Assembly: GCA_052034585.1 (NCBI GenBank)
Contig: JBPOIJ010000007.1
Span: 1-64,000 of the forward strand
Origin: Xiheimicrobium sp052034585
Lineage (GTDB): Bacteria > Myxococcota > Myxococcia > Myxococcales > Myxococcaceae
Length of the DNA: 64,000 nt
Reading direction: 5' to 3'
Below, piece after piece: positions 1 to 8,752 of this stretch (the stretch's first letter is position 1; every line of letters begins with the position of its first letter). The translations under genes and the position numbers were made by a program. The notes below the pieces were generated by a model. That model saw nothing but the letters and a program-made list of their open reading frames with translations. It did no database searches and was not told where the DNA came from.

Positions 1-738
1 GCCTTGCGGGAGCAGAGCCACCGAGACAGGCGCCGGTCGCTCGAAGAGTCGCAAGGCGACTGCGGTCGCGCCGCTCGCGATGCCGACGCCCACGCAGATC
101 CACCCCGCCGCTTCGAGGGTCTGTCCCCTGCTCCCGATGGCGTTCACGGCCTCGCGATTCGCGCCCGGAACCAGCGCACGATCGAGTTCGCCGGAGGTGA
201 CGAGCGCGAGGACGAGGAGGACGGCTCCTGCGGCGGCGGTGACGCTAGCGATGACCGCCGGCACGATGAAGGGACTCGGGCGTTTGGAGGGCGCGGCCGG
301 GTTCAGCTGACTGGCGAGGGAGCTCGCGGCGCCGGTGAGTGCATCGAGCAAGGCCTCCTGCCCACTCGCGCGAGCCTGCTCCTGGGCGACGACCTTTCCG
401 TCACTGCTCTTCGCGACCCGTAACGACACGACGAACGTCGAGTCCAGCCTGGCGATCGAGCCGACGAGCAACAGCTCCGCGCCGAGCGCTGCGCCGAGCT
501 CCACCATGCAGCTCGAGGTGTCGGTGGAGCAGCCCAACAGCTGCCGCTGCCGCTCGGCGCCGATCAGCACCGCGATGTCCTCGGCGGTGATGACGCCCAC
601 CCCTCGGTCCCTGAGCGCACTGGCGAAGTGGGTCGCGAAGAAGGCCGCCTTGTCGGCAGGAACGTCGACGGCTGTCCACGGAGGCGCAGCCAACTTCGGA
701 GCCTGCGCAAGCAAGGTCGCGAGCCACAGCGAGAGCAT
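1..738 (-). CDS. Exported hypothetical protein with C-terminal membrane segment (3' end cut)
   Basis: The reading frame runs off the left edge of the window, so the C-terminus is missing; 246 codons are present. The product starts with a short hydrophobic signal peptide ending near LLAQAP, followed by an alpha/beta-looking region in which a motif of the type LGCSTDTSSCMVELG carries two cysteines. A hydrophobic helix lies around residues 160-182, with a second hydrophobic stretch around residues 214-230. I recognise this as a style of exported protein common in myxobacteria (a domain resembling the LpoB/CsgG-type regulatory fold followed by a membrane anchor), but I cannot name a function. The ATG was chosen because it starts a good signal peptide; no in-frame upstream ATG is visible. 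It is divergent from the lipoprotein at 848, separated by about 110 bases. Confidence 0.75.
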   Translation of the reverse strand, partial: MLSLWLATLLAQAPKLAAPPWTAVDVPADKAAFFATHFASALRDRGVGVITAEDIAVLIGAERQRQLLGCSTDTSSCMVELGAALGAELLLVGSIARLDSTFVVSLRVAKSSDGKVVAQEQARASGQEALLDALTGAASSLASQLNPAAPSKRPSPFIVPAVIASVTAAAGAVLLVLALVTSGELDRALVPGANREAVNAIGSRGQTLEAAGWICVGVGIASGATAVALRLFERPAPVSVALLPQG

Positions 739-847
739 CGGCCGCAGAAGGTACCACGGCCTCGCGGGCCGACGGCGACCCTCATTCGCTCCGAGCCGCC
801 TCACGGCGAGGTAGAGTGCGCGGCTCGACTTTCTCCGTGGGGGCTCG

Positions 848-3800
848 ATGCGATTCGGACTGGTGACGGCCTTGGTGGTGACGAGCGCTTCGTGCCTCGA
901 TCTCCAGCTCCCTCCGCCGCCGCCACCGCCAGGGCCCGGAACGCTCCAGGGGCTTCTCCGCTACCAGGTGCCGGGACGACTCACTGCGCTGCCCGCGAGC
1001 GGCGCACGAGTCGAGCTGCTCCAGGGCTCGAACGCGGTGCGCTCGGACGCCGAGGGCCGCTTCCTCCTCTCCGGGCTGGTGACGAACGAGGGCGTGGTGC
1101 GGTTCACCTTCGACGCCGACGCCGATGGGAAGACCGACCGACAGAAGCTCCTCTCGCTCGCCGCGGTGGGCGCGGGCCCTGGCCGTGACGTCTCGCTCGG
1201 CGAGGTGCTGCTGGGCCGAAACGCTCGCCTCGTCGGGCGCGCGCTGCGAGCCGACATCCCGGGAGACGCCTTCCATCTCGGCACCGACGTCTTCGTCACG
1301 GGCATGGAGTTCTCCACCTTCACCGCCGACAACGGTGCCTACGCGCTCGATGGACTGCCGGAGGGACCGCTGCAGGTGTCGTTCTTCCGCGAGAACTATC
1401 GGCCCGACGGCCGCGAGGTGACCCTCTTGGGCGGAGAAGAAGTGCGGCTCGCCGACGTGTCGTTGGTCGCGGCCCCGAGCGAGGCGGCCACCGTGACGGC
1501 GACGGTGAAGTCCACCACTGGAGCGGCCGTCGAGGGCGCCCAGCTTCGTGCGGTCGCGTTCTCGTCGGAAGCCGACGCCACCAGCAAGGCCGACGGCTCG
1601 CTCAGCCTCGGGCCGATTCCCAGCGGCGCGTACGTGATGAGCCTCGAGAAGAGCGGCTTCGTCAGCGTCGAGTTGGGGCGACGGCTGATCAGCGCCGGGA
1701 AGAACGACCTCGGGCTCCTCGTGCTCGCGCCAGGCATGTCGACGCCGGTGCCGCTCGATGCGGGTCAGCGGCCGCCCGTTCCAGACGCGGGCTCCATGGG
1801 CGGAGGCTCGGCGGGCGGCGCGACGAGCGGAGGGTCGGCAGGTGGTGCGGCGGGCGGTGGTGCAGCGGGCGGCGGATCAGCCGGCGGTTCGAGCAGCGGA
1901 GGATCAGCCGGCGGTGGATCAGCCGGTGGCTCGACCAGCGGGGGTGCGGCGGGCGGCGGATCAGCGGGCGGCGCCGGCGGCGGAGGCGCTGCGCTCGATG
2001 GTGGCGCTCCATGCGAAGGCCTCTGCGGGGCGGGCTTCTTCTGCGCGACCGACGACATCTGCCGACCGTCGTCGTGCGGGCTCCAGTCGTGCGAGTTCTG
2101 CAATCGAGGTCAGTGCTTCGCGAAGGACTGCGGCGTCACCGCCTGTCGACCAGGAGACGTCTGCGAGAGTGGCACCTGCGTGCCGCTCCCGTGCGCCGGA
2201 GTGAGCTGCCCGCTGAACACGCTCTGCGCGAACGGCGCCTGCTTCTCCACCTCGTGCAGCGCCACCGAGCCCTGTCCTGCCGGGAGGGTCTGCGAGTTCG
2301 GCACGTGCGTCGACGTTCGCTGTGGTGGGCGCAGGTGCGGCACTGGCACGCTGTGCTCGGACGGCACCTGTTACCCGACGAGCACGCCGGGCAACCCGTG
2401 CGGCGCGGGCTTCGCCATCATTCAAGGGCAGTGTCGCGAAGTCGCGTGCGAGGGCATCACCTGCGGCGTCGGCACGCAGTGCTCCAAGGGCCAGTGCATC
2501 GCGGGCGGGCTGTACGTCGCTGGCAACATGACGCCAACCAACATCGGCGGCCTCGCGAACAACAAGCACGCCCTCGCCGCCTTCGTCGACGGCCACTGGG
2601 ACAAGCTCGCCGAGTTCCCCGACACGGTGAAGCAGTTGGTGGTGAGCCCCGACGGCGCCTGGCTCTACGCGCGCACGTTGGCGCTCACCACGCCGACCAC
2701 CACACTCTACCGCTCGCAGGACGGACGAAATTGGACCGTCATCTACTCGGGGACGAACACGATGAACGGCACCTGCGAAGACCTCTACGTGGACCAGGCC
2801 GGAGTCCTCACCGCGAGCATCAGCGGCCAACAGACCAACGGGCTCCATCGGCTCATGCGGAGCACCGACAACGGCAACACGTGGACGAACCTCTACGTGT
2901 CACCGGGCTCGTTCGGAGTCGCATCGTACGCGCCACCCGACTTCTTCGCGGTGAAGAACCCGGGCTCGCTGGTGACCGAAGGGCTCTATCGCTTCCACAA
3001 CCCGCCGCTGCCGGACGGAGGCGTGCGGACGAAGATCGCCGAGCTCGGCCTCGACCCGTTTCTCCTCAGTGACCCGACCGGGTGGGGTCCTTCGTTCCTC
3101 GCCCACCCAGCGTCACTCACCCACTTCCTCGACGGCGGCCTCAGCGGCAACTTCAGCGTCGTCAGGAACGGGGTGCTCTACGGCCGCTCGCCGTCTCGAC
3201 AGGTCCTGCTCCTCACCAGCTCGGCCATCGCACGGACGTTCGACCACGGCGTGAGTTGGTCCTTCCGTTCACCAGCGGCCTCTTCGCCGAACTTCATCGC
3301 CCTCGCGCGCACCGCCGATGACGCCGTCTACCTCGCCAACGAGACCGCCTCGCCGCCCTTGTTCATGACGACCGACGAGGGCGAGACGTGGACGACGGTG
3401 AACACCGACGAGTGGCTGTTGGTGGGCCTCCATGCCTGGTGGAACGAGTGGCAACCGAACACGCCGTATGCGGCGTCGCTCGAAGTTCAACCAACGAGGG
3501 CCAAGGCCAATGGCTACTGGTACCGCTCGATCAGCAACGGAACCTCTGGGCCGACGGAGCCAGACTGGGCCGACGCCGGCGCGACCCTCCTCGATGGAAC
3601 CGTCACCTGGAGCCGTTTGGGCCACCCCAACCTGATGCGGCCGACCGCCATGGCGTCGAGAGCCTGCACGCCTGGCCAACAACGGTGTGGCGCAGGCTGC
3701 GTCGACATCGCCGTCAGCACGCAGCACTGCGGTGGGTGTGACAGTCCGTGTGCGACCTCGTGCGTCGCCGGGCGATGTCTTGGCGCCGGCACGATGGACG

Positions 3801-4291
3801 GCGGCGCATCGGTTGGTTGTGCCGACGGCACCCGAGAGGGCTTCGTCGACGTCACCCTCTCCCCTGACGTCGCGGCCTGCTCGGGCAACTGGACGGGCGA
3901 TCTCGACACCAGCTCGTCGGCCGACGCGCTCTGTGCGGCTGGGTGGCACGTCTGCACCGAGCAGGACACCGAGGTGCGTTCGCTCAGCACCGCGCAGGCG
4001 ACGGCGTTCCCTGGGTGCTTCGCGTTCCGGGCCTCCATCGACGGCTTCGATGGCTGCGAGCGGCTCGATTGTTCGAACGACGTCACGCATGACGACGTCG
4101 CCGCGGTGGGTGCGACCTGCTTCGCCCTCTCCGGCGTCTCGCGGCTGCCCACGCAGGTGCCCGACGGAGGCGCGTGCTTCGCCGACCGTGGCGGCATCGC
4201 GTCTCAGTGCTGCTCGAGCTCGATCGCGCTGGCGGGCCGCGCGGCCGGGTGCCCTCAGCGCGGTGAGACTGGCGTCGTCTGCTGCCGATGA
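848..4291 (+). CDS. Large multidomain Cys-rich lipoprotein with BNR-type beta-propeller
   Basis: A 1147-residue predicted outer-surface lipoprotein. The signal peptide ends at Cys16 (TSASC, a weak lipobox). Order of parts: proline-rich stretch (about 20-30); two or three carboxypeptidase-regulatory-like beta modules (about 35-300) with GxYxLxGLPxG-type turns; a Gly/Ser/Ala linker (about 317-380); a Cys-rich block of short repeats of the form CGxGxxCxxGxC (about 388-555); a propeller region with Asp-box-like motifs such as STDNGNTW (about 672), SQDGRNW (about 622) and TTDEGETW (about 841); a second Cys-rich block near 940-975; and a C-terminal Cys-rich domain opening with ADGTREGF (about 991). 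Asp-box propellers occur in sialidases, but no catalytic sialidase residues were identified. Role is likely adhesion or sensing at the cell surface. A purine-rich GTGGGGG lies just upstream of the ATG. Confidence 0.8.
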   Translation: MRFGLVTALVVTSASCLDLQLPPPPPPPGPGTLQGLLRYQVPGRLTALPASGARVELLQGSNAVRSDAEGRFLLSGLVTNEGVVRFTFDADADGKTDRQKLLSLAAVGAGPGRDVSLGEVLLGRNARLVGRALRADIPGDAFHLGTDVFVTGMEFSTFTADNGAYALDGLPEGPLQVSFFRENYRPDGREVTLLGGEEVRLADVSLVAAPSEAATVTATVKSTTGAAVEGAQLRAVAFSSEADATSKADGSLSLGPIPSGAYVMSLEKSGFVSVELGRRLISAGKNDLGLLVLAPGMSTPVPLDAGQRPPVPDAGSMGGGSAGGATSGGSAGGAAGGGAAGGGSAGGSSSGGSAGGGSAGGSTSGGAAGGGSAGGAGGGGAALDGGAPCEGLCGAGFFCATDDICRPSSCGLQSCEFCNRGQCFAKDCGVTACRPGDVCESGTCVPLPCAGVSCPLNTLCANGACFSTSCSATEPCPAGRVCEFGTCVDVRCGGRRCGTGTLCSDGTCYPTSTPGNPCGAGFAIIQGQCREVACEGITCGVGTQCSKGQCIAGGLYVAGNMTPTNIGGLANNKHALAAFVDGHWDKLAEFPDTVKQLVVSPDGAWLYARTLALTTPTTTLYRSQDGRNWTVIYSGTNTMNGTCEDLYVDQAGVLTASISGQQTNGLHRLMRSTDNGNTWTNLYVSPGSFGVASYAPPDFFAVKNPGSLVTEGLYRFHNPPLPDGGVRTKIAELGLDPFLLSDPTGWGPSFLAHPASLTHFLDGGLSGNFSVVRNGVLYGRSPSRQVLLLTSSAIARTFDHGVSWSFRSPAASSPNFIALARTADDAVYLANETASPPLFMTTDEGETWTTVNTDEWLLVGLHAWWNEWQPNTPYAASLEVQPTRAKANGYWYRSISNGTSGPTEPDWADAGATLLDGTVTWSRLGHPNLMRPTAMASRACTPGQQRCGAGCVDIAVSTQHCGGCDSPCATSCVAGRCLGAGTMDGGASVGCADGTREGFVDVTLSPDVAACSGNWTGDLDTSSSADALCAAGWHVCTEQDTEVRSLSTAQATAFPGCFAFRASIDGFDGCERLDCSNDVTHDDVAAVGATCFALSGVSRLPTQVPDGGACFADRGGIASQCCSSSIALAGRAAGCPQRGETGVVCCR

Positions 4292-4398
4292 TGGAGCTCG
4301 GCGCGGCGTGCGTCCTCCAAGTCCATGAGCCTCGACGCGAGCCTGACCTCGGCTGACCGAGAGTTGACTGAACACACATTCACACCCATGAACGCGTC

Positions 4399-4881
4399 AT
4401 GCATCTCGACCTCGTCTCGAACGCTCCGACCGATTTCGACTTCTTCATGGGCCGCTGGAAGGTCACGCACCGACGGCTCAAGGCGCGGCTTCAGGGGTCG
4501 ACGGAGTGGGAGACGTTCTCCGGCTCATCCGTCGCCCACCCGCTCCTCGGTGGTTTCGGCAACGTCGACGACAACCTCATCGAGCTGCCGGGTGGTGCGT
4601 ACCGCGCGGTGACGCTGCGCTCCTACGACGCGAAGGCGAAGACGTGGAGCATCTGGTGGCTCGATGCGCGAACGCCCGGTGCGCTCGACGTGCCGGTGGT
4701 GGGCCGCTTCGAGAACGGCGTCGGTGTCTTCCTCGCGAACGACACGCTGAACGGGAAGCCGATCGTCGTGCGCTTCACGTGGACGGCGACACCTGGCCGG
4801 CCGCGCTGGGAGCAGGCCTTCTCGCCCGACGGCGGCGCGTCGTGGGAAACGAATTGGGAGATGACCTTCGAGCGGGCGTGA
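4399..4881 (+). CDS. DUF1579-like small soluble protein
   Basis: A 160-residue protein without signal peptide or membrane helices. It opens with an FDFFMGRWKVTHRR motif, which resembles the FxxLxGxW start of lipocalin-like or DUF1579-type barrels, and continues with alternating beta-strand patterns (WSIWWLDAR, VVRFTWTAT, WEQAFSPDGGASWETNW). This suggests a small beta-barrel that might bind a hydrophobic ligand, but no substrate can be proposed. The start was placed at the ATG preceding MHLDLVSN because the FDFF motif normally lies close to the N-terminus; no strong ribosome-binding site is visible. It stands alone between the large lipoprotein and the zinc-ribbon protein. Confidence 0.7.
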   Translation: MHLDLVSNAPTDFDFFMGRWKVTHRRLKARLQGSTEWETFSGSSVAHPLLGGFGNVDDNLIELPGGAYRAVTLRSYDAKAKTWSIWWLDARTPGALDVPVVGRFENGVGVFLANDTLNGKPIVVRFTWTATPGRPRWEQAFSPDGGASWETNWEMTFERA

Positions 4882-5018
4882 CGCAGCGCTTGGCGAAGCA
4901 CGGAGGCGTCGGCGCGCTGGCTCGAGCGGTACGGGAGAACGAGCTGCGGCGGGCATGGCCGCACGAGCGAGAACGAAACCGTCCGTGTCCACTCCATCGG
5001 AGGAGTAGGCTCCACGAG

Positions 5019-5417
5019 ATGACGACGCGAACTTGTCCTGGCTGCACCGCACCGATGCGCACGTTCGACGCCGGCAAGGTGGAGCTCGAGCGCTGCACCT
5101 TCTGCAACGGCCTCTGGTTCGATGGTGGCGAGCTGGAGCAGGTCCTCGGGCGACGTCCTCCAGCGAAGCTCGACCCGATGAAGACGTCGCGAAAGTGCCC
5201 GGTGTGTGCGGTGGGCATGCGCGCGGCGGAGGTCGGAGGGTTGCGGGTCGAGTTCTGCGAGACCTGTCACGGGGTGTTCCTCGACGACGGCGAGCTGCGG
5301 GCGATGAACGGCGGGCAGCAGGTGCGCGTGCAGGTGAGCGACGCGAAGGCGGCGGCGAGGCCCGAGGCGCAGGTGAAGGACGACGTGATGGGCTGGCTCG
5401 ACTCGCTCAGCCGGTGA
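5019..5417 (+). CDS. TFIIB-type zinc-ribbon protein (two ribbons)
   Basis: A 132-residue protein containing two successive zinc-ribbon half pairs: CPGC (residues 6-9) with CTFC (28-31), and CPVC (about 58-61) with CETC (79-82). Each second pair is followed by a hydrophobic-Phe-Asp/Leu-Asp-Gly-Gly-Glu-Leu motif (GLWFDGGEL and GVFLDDGEL), which is the hallmark of the zf-TFIIB family of small bacterial proteins. Members have no settled biochemical function; a protein- or nucleic-acid-binding role is usual. The frame is open further upstream, but the ATG at 5019 is preferred because the first CPGC motif follows at once and a GGAGGA sequence lies about 15 bases upstream. Confidence 0.85.
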   Translation: MTTRTCPGCTAPMRTFDAGKVELERCTFCNGLWFDGGELEQVLGRRPPAKLDPMKTSRKCPVCAVGMRAAEVGGLRVEFCETCHGVFLDDGELRAMNGGQQVRVQVSDAKAAARPEAQVKDDVMGWLDSLSR

Positions 5418-5453
5418 AGGACTCGCGGCGGCGCCGAGGGGCAGGACTCGGAC

Positions 5454-5660
5454 TCAGAGGCTCGTCTTCATGAGCGAGCGAACCTCGCGCTCTCCCATCG
5501 CTGGTGCAGCGGCGAGCTCTTCTTCGAAGATCGCCTTCGCGACGGCGGCGCGCCAGAACACGAGGCCCTGTTTGCGGAAGCCTTCCTTCGCGAGCGCGCC
5601 GTGGAGCCGCGCCGCACCTGGTGGATTCGTTTGGTCGGTGGGTTCATCGCTCGCCCACCT
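5454..5660 (-). pseudogene. Possible gene fragment downstream of the GMC oxidoreductase
   Basis: Immediately after the GMC oxidoreductase stop, the minus strand holds a 68-codon open stretch with strong codon bias (mostly G/C third positions) and a natural-looking sequence including EGFRKQGLVFWRAAVAKAI and a C-terminal MGEREVRSLMKTS. It has no ATG or acceptable GTG in frame near its beginning; the nearby ATG at about 5648 is in another frame. It could be the remnant of a truncated gene, a gene broken by a frameshift, or chance. No family was recognised. Confidence 0.3.
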
Positions 5661-7180
5661 CAGCCGATGAGCTGCTTCGTCAACATGCGCGAGATGGTGA
5701 TGATGGGCGCCATCGTGTGGCTCGACGCCGTCGACGGAAACCCGGACGAATCGAACACGTAGAGGCCCTTGGTGCCGTACACCCGCCCGTCGGGAGCGGC
5801 CGCGCCGTCCTTCTCGGAGGCCGCGAAGCGCACCGTGCCCTGCTGATGTGCCGAGATGAGCGGGGTCGTGGCGGGCGCGAAGGGGACCGAGTCGATGCGC
5901 GCGAGCTCGGCCTCGTCGTGGAGGCGCAGCGGCGGTGAGGTCGGCAGGAGTACTTCCTTCGCGCCGGCGGCCAGCCACGCCCTCGCAGCCGCCTTGGCGC
6001 CTGCGCGGAGCCGTTCCTTCTGCTCGTCGTTCACCACGTAGTCGACCAGCGGCCGGCCATCGTCGCGCACCGTCACCGTTCCGGTTCCCTCGTCGGGGAA
6101 GAGCACCAGGCACGCGGTGAACTTCGGGTAGAGCGCCATCAGCGCGCGGCCCTCTTCTCCGAGCGTCGGCAGCAGCGAGCCCACGATGCCCGGCGTGCCG
6201 GCGACCGCTTCGATGCGAAAGCCCCACCAGCCGTGGCGAGGGTCGTCGCGCTGCTCGAACTCGGTGACCGCGAACGTCTGGGGAATGCCCCGGAAGAAGC
6301 GCACGTCGTCGTCGAACACCGCGGTCACCGGGAGCTGCGGCTGGAGCGAGAGGTGTTTGCCGACGTGGGTGTTGCCGAGCCCGGAGCGGATCAACAGCGC
6401 CGCCGAGCCCACCGCGCCCGCGGCGACGATGACGGTCTTCGCCTCGATCTCGAAGGTGTCGACCTCGTGGTAGCCCTGCTCGTCGAGCCGGGCGCAGCGC
6501 AGCAGCTTCACCTCGGCGGTCGCCTGCTCGATGCGCTTCACCCGCGCGCGCACGACGACGGTGGCACCGGCCTCGACGGCCTTGGGAATGGCGACGAAGC
6601 GTGCGTTGCGCTTCGCGTCCACCGGGCAGCCGAGCAGACAGGCGCCGACGCCCGCGCAGCCGACGCGGTTGTGGTGCATCACCTCGCCCCGCCAGCCCAG
6701 CTTGGTCGCGCCTTCCCGGAGCAGCCGGTTGTTCCGGTTGAGCTGGCTCTCGTCGGGCACGTTCGCGGAGAGATCGGCCATCGCGCGCTCGCGAAAGGGC
6801 GCCACGCGCTCGACGGAGAAGTCGCTCAGCCCGAACGTCTTCTGCCAATGACGGAGCACGTCGTCGCCGATGGGCACCACGTCGGCCATGTTGATGACGC
6901 TCCCGCCGCCGAGCGCCCGGCCCGCCATGATGGAGACCGAACGATCGACCGTCGTGCGCCCGCCGCGGTCGACATAGAGCTGGTCGTACATCTGGGCGTC
7001 ACGTTGGGTGAGCCTTCGTCCAGTGCGGTCGGGGCCCTCTTCGAGCACGAGCACTTCACGGCCAGCGGCGGCGAGTTCCCAGGCCGCCGTGGCGCCTCCG
7101 GGACCCGAGCCGATGACGCAGACGTCGACGGCGCGACGCGGGACCGGCGCCTTGCTGGCGTCGAGGATGGCGCCGCTCAC
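5660..7180 (-). CDS. GMC-family FAD-dependent oxidoreductase
   Basis: A 506-residue flavoprotein. The N-terminal dinucleotide-binding motif VIGSGPGGATAAWELAAAG is followed by an acidic strand end (LVLEEG); the FAD-contacting GRALGGGSVIN block is present; a Cys cluster near the middle (GCAGVGACLLGCP) resembles that of long-chain alcohol or cholesterol-oxidase-like GMC enzymes. The C-terminal block contains AHQQGTVRF with the candidate catalytic His, then LYVFDSSGFPS and SSHTMAPI, where the second catalytic His/Asn usually lies. GTG at 7180 is chosen because it overlaps the stop of the upstream gene in a GTGA arrangement; the open frame extends further but only as antisense-like sequence. The translationally coupled upstream gene looks like its small partner subunit. 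Substrate unknown, probably an alcohol, sterol or sugar. Confidence 0.88.
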   Translation of the reverse strand: MSGAILDASKAPVPRRAVDVCVIGSGPGGATAAWELAAAGREVLVLEEGPDRTGRRLTQRDAQMYDQLYVDRGGRTTVDRSVSIMAGRALGGGSVINMADVVPIGDDVLRHWQKTFGLSDFSVERVAPFRERAMADLSANVPDESQLNRNNRLLREGATKLGWRGEVMHHNRVGCAGVGACLLGCPVDAKRNARFVAIPKAVEAGATVVVRARVKRIEQATAEVKLLRCARLDEQGYHEVDTFEIEAKTVIVAAGAVGSAALLIRSGLGNTHVGKHLSLQPQLPVTAVFDDDVRFFRGIPQTFAVTEFEQRDDPRHGWWGFRIEAVAGTPGIVGSLLPTLGEEGRALMALYPKFTACLVLFPDEGTGTVTVRDDGRPLVDYVVNDEQKERLRAGAKAAARAWLAAGAKEVLLPTSPPLRLHDEAELARIDSVPFAPATTPLISAHQQGTVRFAASEKDGAAAPDGRVYGTKGLYVFDSSGFPSTASSHTMAPIITISRMLTKQLIG

Positions 7181-7716
7181 AAAGGCTCCTCGGCAGGCAC
7201 CGCCGGTCCTTCGTAGCCGATGGCCGCCCACGTCGCGGGGTGGTCGTAGAAGAGGAGCGAGCAGAAGCGGCGCAGCCCCGCCGCTACCTGTCGGCGAAGC
7301 AGGCTGTCGGCGCTCGACCACCGGTTGAAGTGCGAGAGCGCGGCGTCGTGGTCGAGGTGACTGAACGTCTTGAGACTGCCTTCGAACGAGAGCGGTCCGT
7401 ACTCGAGGAGGAGCAACGCCTGCCCGGCTTCCTTCTGCGCGATGGCGGGCTCGTCAGCGAGGTAGCCATCGAAGGCGCGGGCAAGGTCCAGGCGCGGTGG
7501 CTCGATGCGGAGCTCCGGAAAACACGACGCCGCGAGGTGCTTCATCGTGCGGTAGCCGTGCGCCGACAGCACCTTCAAGCCGTCGACGGCCGGCGCAGAG
7601 CCACGCAGCGCGAAGAGACCTCCCGCTCCAGCCGCGAGCACCCCGCCCGAGGCGAGCGCGGCCTTGATGACGCCGCGGCGAGACAGCATGCCAAAGGGAC
7701 GGGAGGGGTCGTTCAT
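7177..7716 (-). CDS. Tat-signal small subunit, gluconate 2-dehydrogenase subunit 3-like
   Basis: A 179-residue protein whose N-terminus has a twin-arginine signal (LSRRGVIKAALASGGVLAAG). The mature part has the helical pattern of the gluconate-2-dehydrogenase subunit-3 type family, for example an HGYRTMKHLAASCFPE segment near the start and FYDHPATWAAIGYEGP near the end. Such subunits accompany GMC flavoproteins and carry them through the Tat pathway or help cofactor attachment. The gene lies directly upstream of, and overlaps by four bases with, the GMC oxidoreductase, which itself has no signal peptide; joint export as a complex is a reasonable inference. The ATG was chosen so that the Tat motif lies near residue 12. 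Confidence 0.75.
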   Translation of the reverse strand: MNDPSRPFGMLSRRGVIKAALASGGVLAAGAGGLFALRGSAPAVDGLKVLSAHGYRTMKHLAASCFPELRIEPPRLDLARAFDGYLADEPAIAQKEAGQALLLLEYGPLSFEGSLKTFSHLDHDAALSHFNRWSSADSLLRRQVAAGLRRFCSLLFYDHPATWAAIGYEGPAVPAEEPL

Positions 7717-7796
7717 GCGGCGGCGACTGTAGTCGATCGTCCCCGACATCGATGGCCGCGCTGATCTGTCCGGCGATGAGGCGAGGGGACGTTCAG

Positions 7797-8654
7797 TTAC
7801 GGGCCCGTGCACCCTTGGCAGGGGCGGAAGGTACCAGTCGAGCTCGAGTCACGATGGTAGGCGCAGCCGTCGCCAGAACAGTTCGCCGTACAGCGCGCTC
7901 CATTCCTGCACGTGATGTCGCAATTCCCACCAGCGCAGGTCAGCTCGCACGTCGCGTTGTCGCAGACCATCGTGCACGAACCTCCGGAGCAACTCGCGAT
8001 CGACGAAGTGGTGGAGTCGATCTGCTGCGAGCAACCACCCCCCTGGCAATGGAGAGAACAGGCCGCTGTCGCGTGACACGCCATCGGGCAAGAGCCTCCT
8101 GGGCAGCTCACCCGACACGCCGCGCCGTCGCTGCAACCCACTGGGCACGGCCGACCGCAGGCCACATCGACACCGAGTTCCTCCGAGCACTCGAGCAGCG
8201 TCCCGCAGCCACACAGCGTCCCGGCACCCGAGGCGCAGATGGGCGACCCGTTGAAGTTGGAGAGGCAGACACCACCGTCCAAACACGCGGCAAGGCCCGA
8301 CGGCCCTGCATCGCGTGGAGTGCGTGGGCCCGCGTCGGCTGAGCCCGCGTCGGCTGGACCGGCGTCGGCTTGGCCCGCGTCGGTCGGCCCCTCGATGATT
8401 GGGCCCGCGTCCCGTCCGCCTGCATCGTTCGAGCCTCCATCCCCAGTGACGAAGATTGCGGTCCCGGCGTCAGGGTCGCGAACGCAGGCGCCGCTGACAC
8501 AAAGGTACTTCGAGCCGCAGTCCGAGTGGGACGCGCAGTCCTGCATGGGCTGAATGCAGGCTGTGCAGCCCACCGACGAGCCGAGCAGGACGAGCGGGAC
8601 CAGACACCGGAGCCACCTTCCACTCTCGGAACGCGTGGCTCGATGGCGCGACAT
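7797..8654 (-). CDS. Cys-rich lipoprotein with Asp-Ala-Gly linker
   Basis: A 285-residue predicted lipoprotein; hydrophobic LVPLVLLGSSVGC gives the lipid-attachment Cys30. A first Cys module (CASHSDCGSKYLCVSGAC) resembles the short 'CxSxxDCxxxxxCxxGxC' modules frequent in myxobacterial surface proteins. It is followed by a spacer made of repeated ADAGP/ADAGS units, then a long Cys-rich region with repeated CxxxC spacing and Gly (GGSCTMVC, GGNCDITC, GDGC). About 30 cysteines suggest a disulfide-stabilised extracellular domain. No catalytic motif is seen. Several ATGs are possible; the one at 8654 puts the signal peptide at a normal distance from the N-terminus. Confidence 0.75.
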   Translation of the reverse strand: MSRHRATRSESGRWLRCLVPLVLLGSSVGCTACIQPMQDCASHSDCGSKYLCVSGACVRDPDAGTAIFVTGDGGSNDAGGRDAGPIIEGPTDAGQADAGPADAGSADAGPRTPRDAGPSGLAACLDGGVCLSNFNGSPICASGAGTLCGCGTLLECSEELGVDVACGRPCPVGCSDGAACRVSCPGGSCPMACHATAACSLHCQGGGCSQQIDSTTSSIASCSGGSCTMVCDNATCELTCAGGNCDITCRNGARCTANCSGDGCAYHRDSSSTGTFRPCQGCTGP

Positions 8655-8752
8655 CGCGAGGGTGGAGCCCATGACGAAAGGAGAGCCCAACTTCCGCGGG
8701 GGCGCGACGAGAATCAGGACCCCGGTGCGGAGGCAGCGTGTAGAACGAGCGC

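Noticed and set aside
4506..5018. Longer frame upstream of the zinc-ribbon protein
   Set aside because: It overlaps the DUF1579-like gene out of frame; the first zinc motif follows the ATG at 5019 directly.
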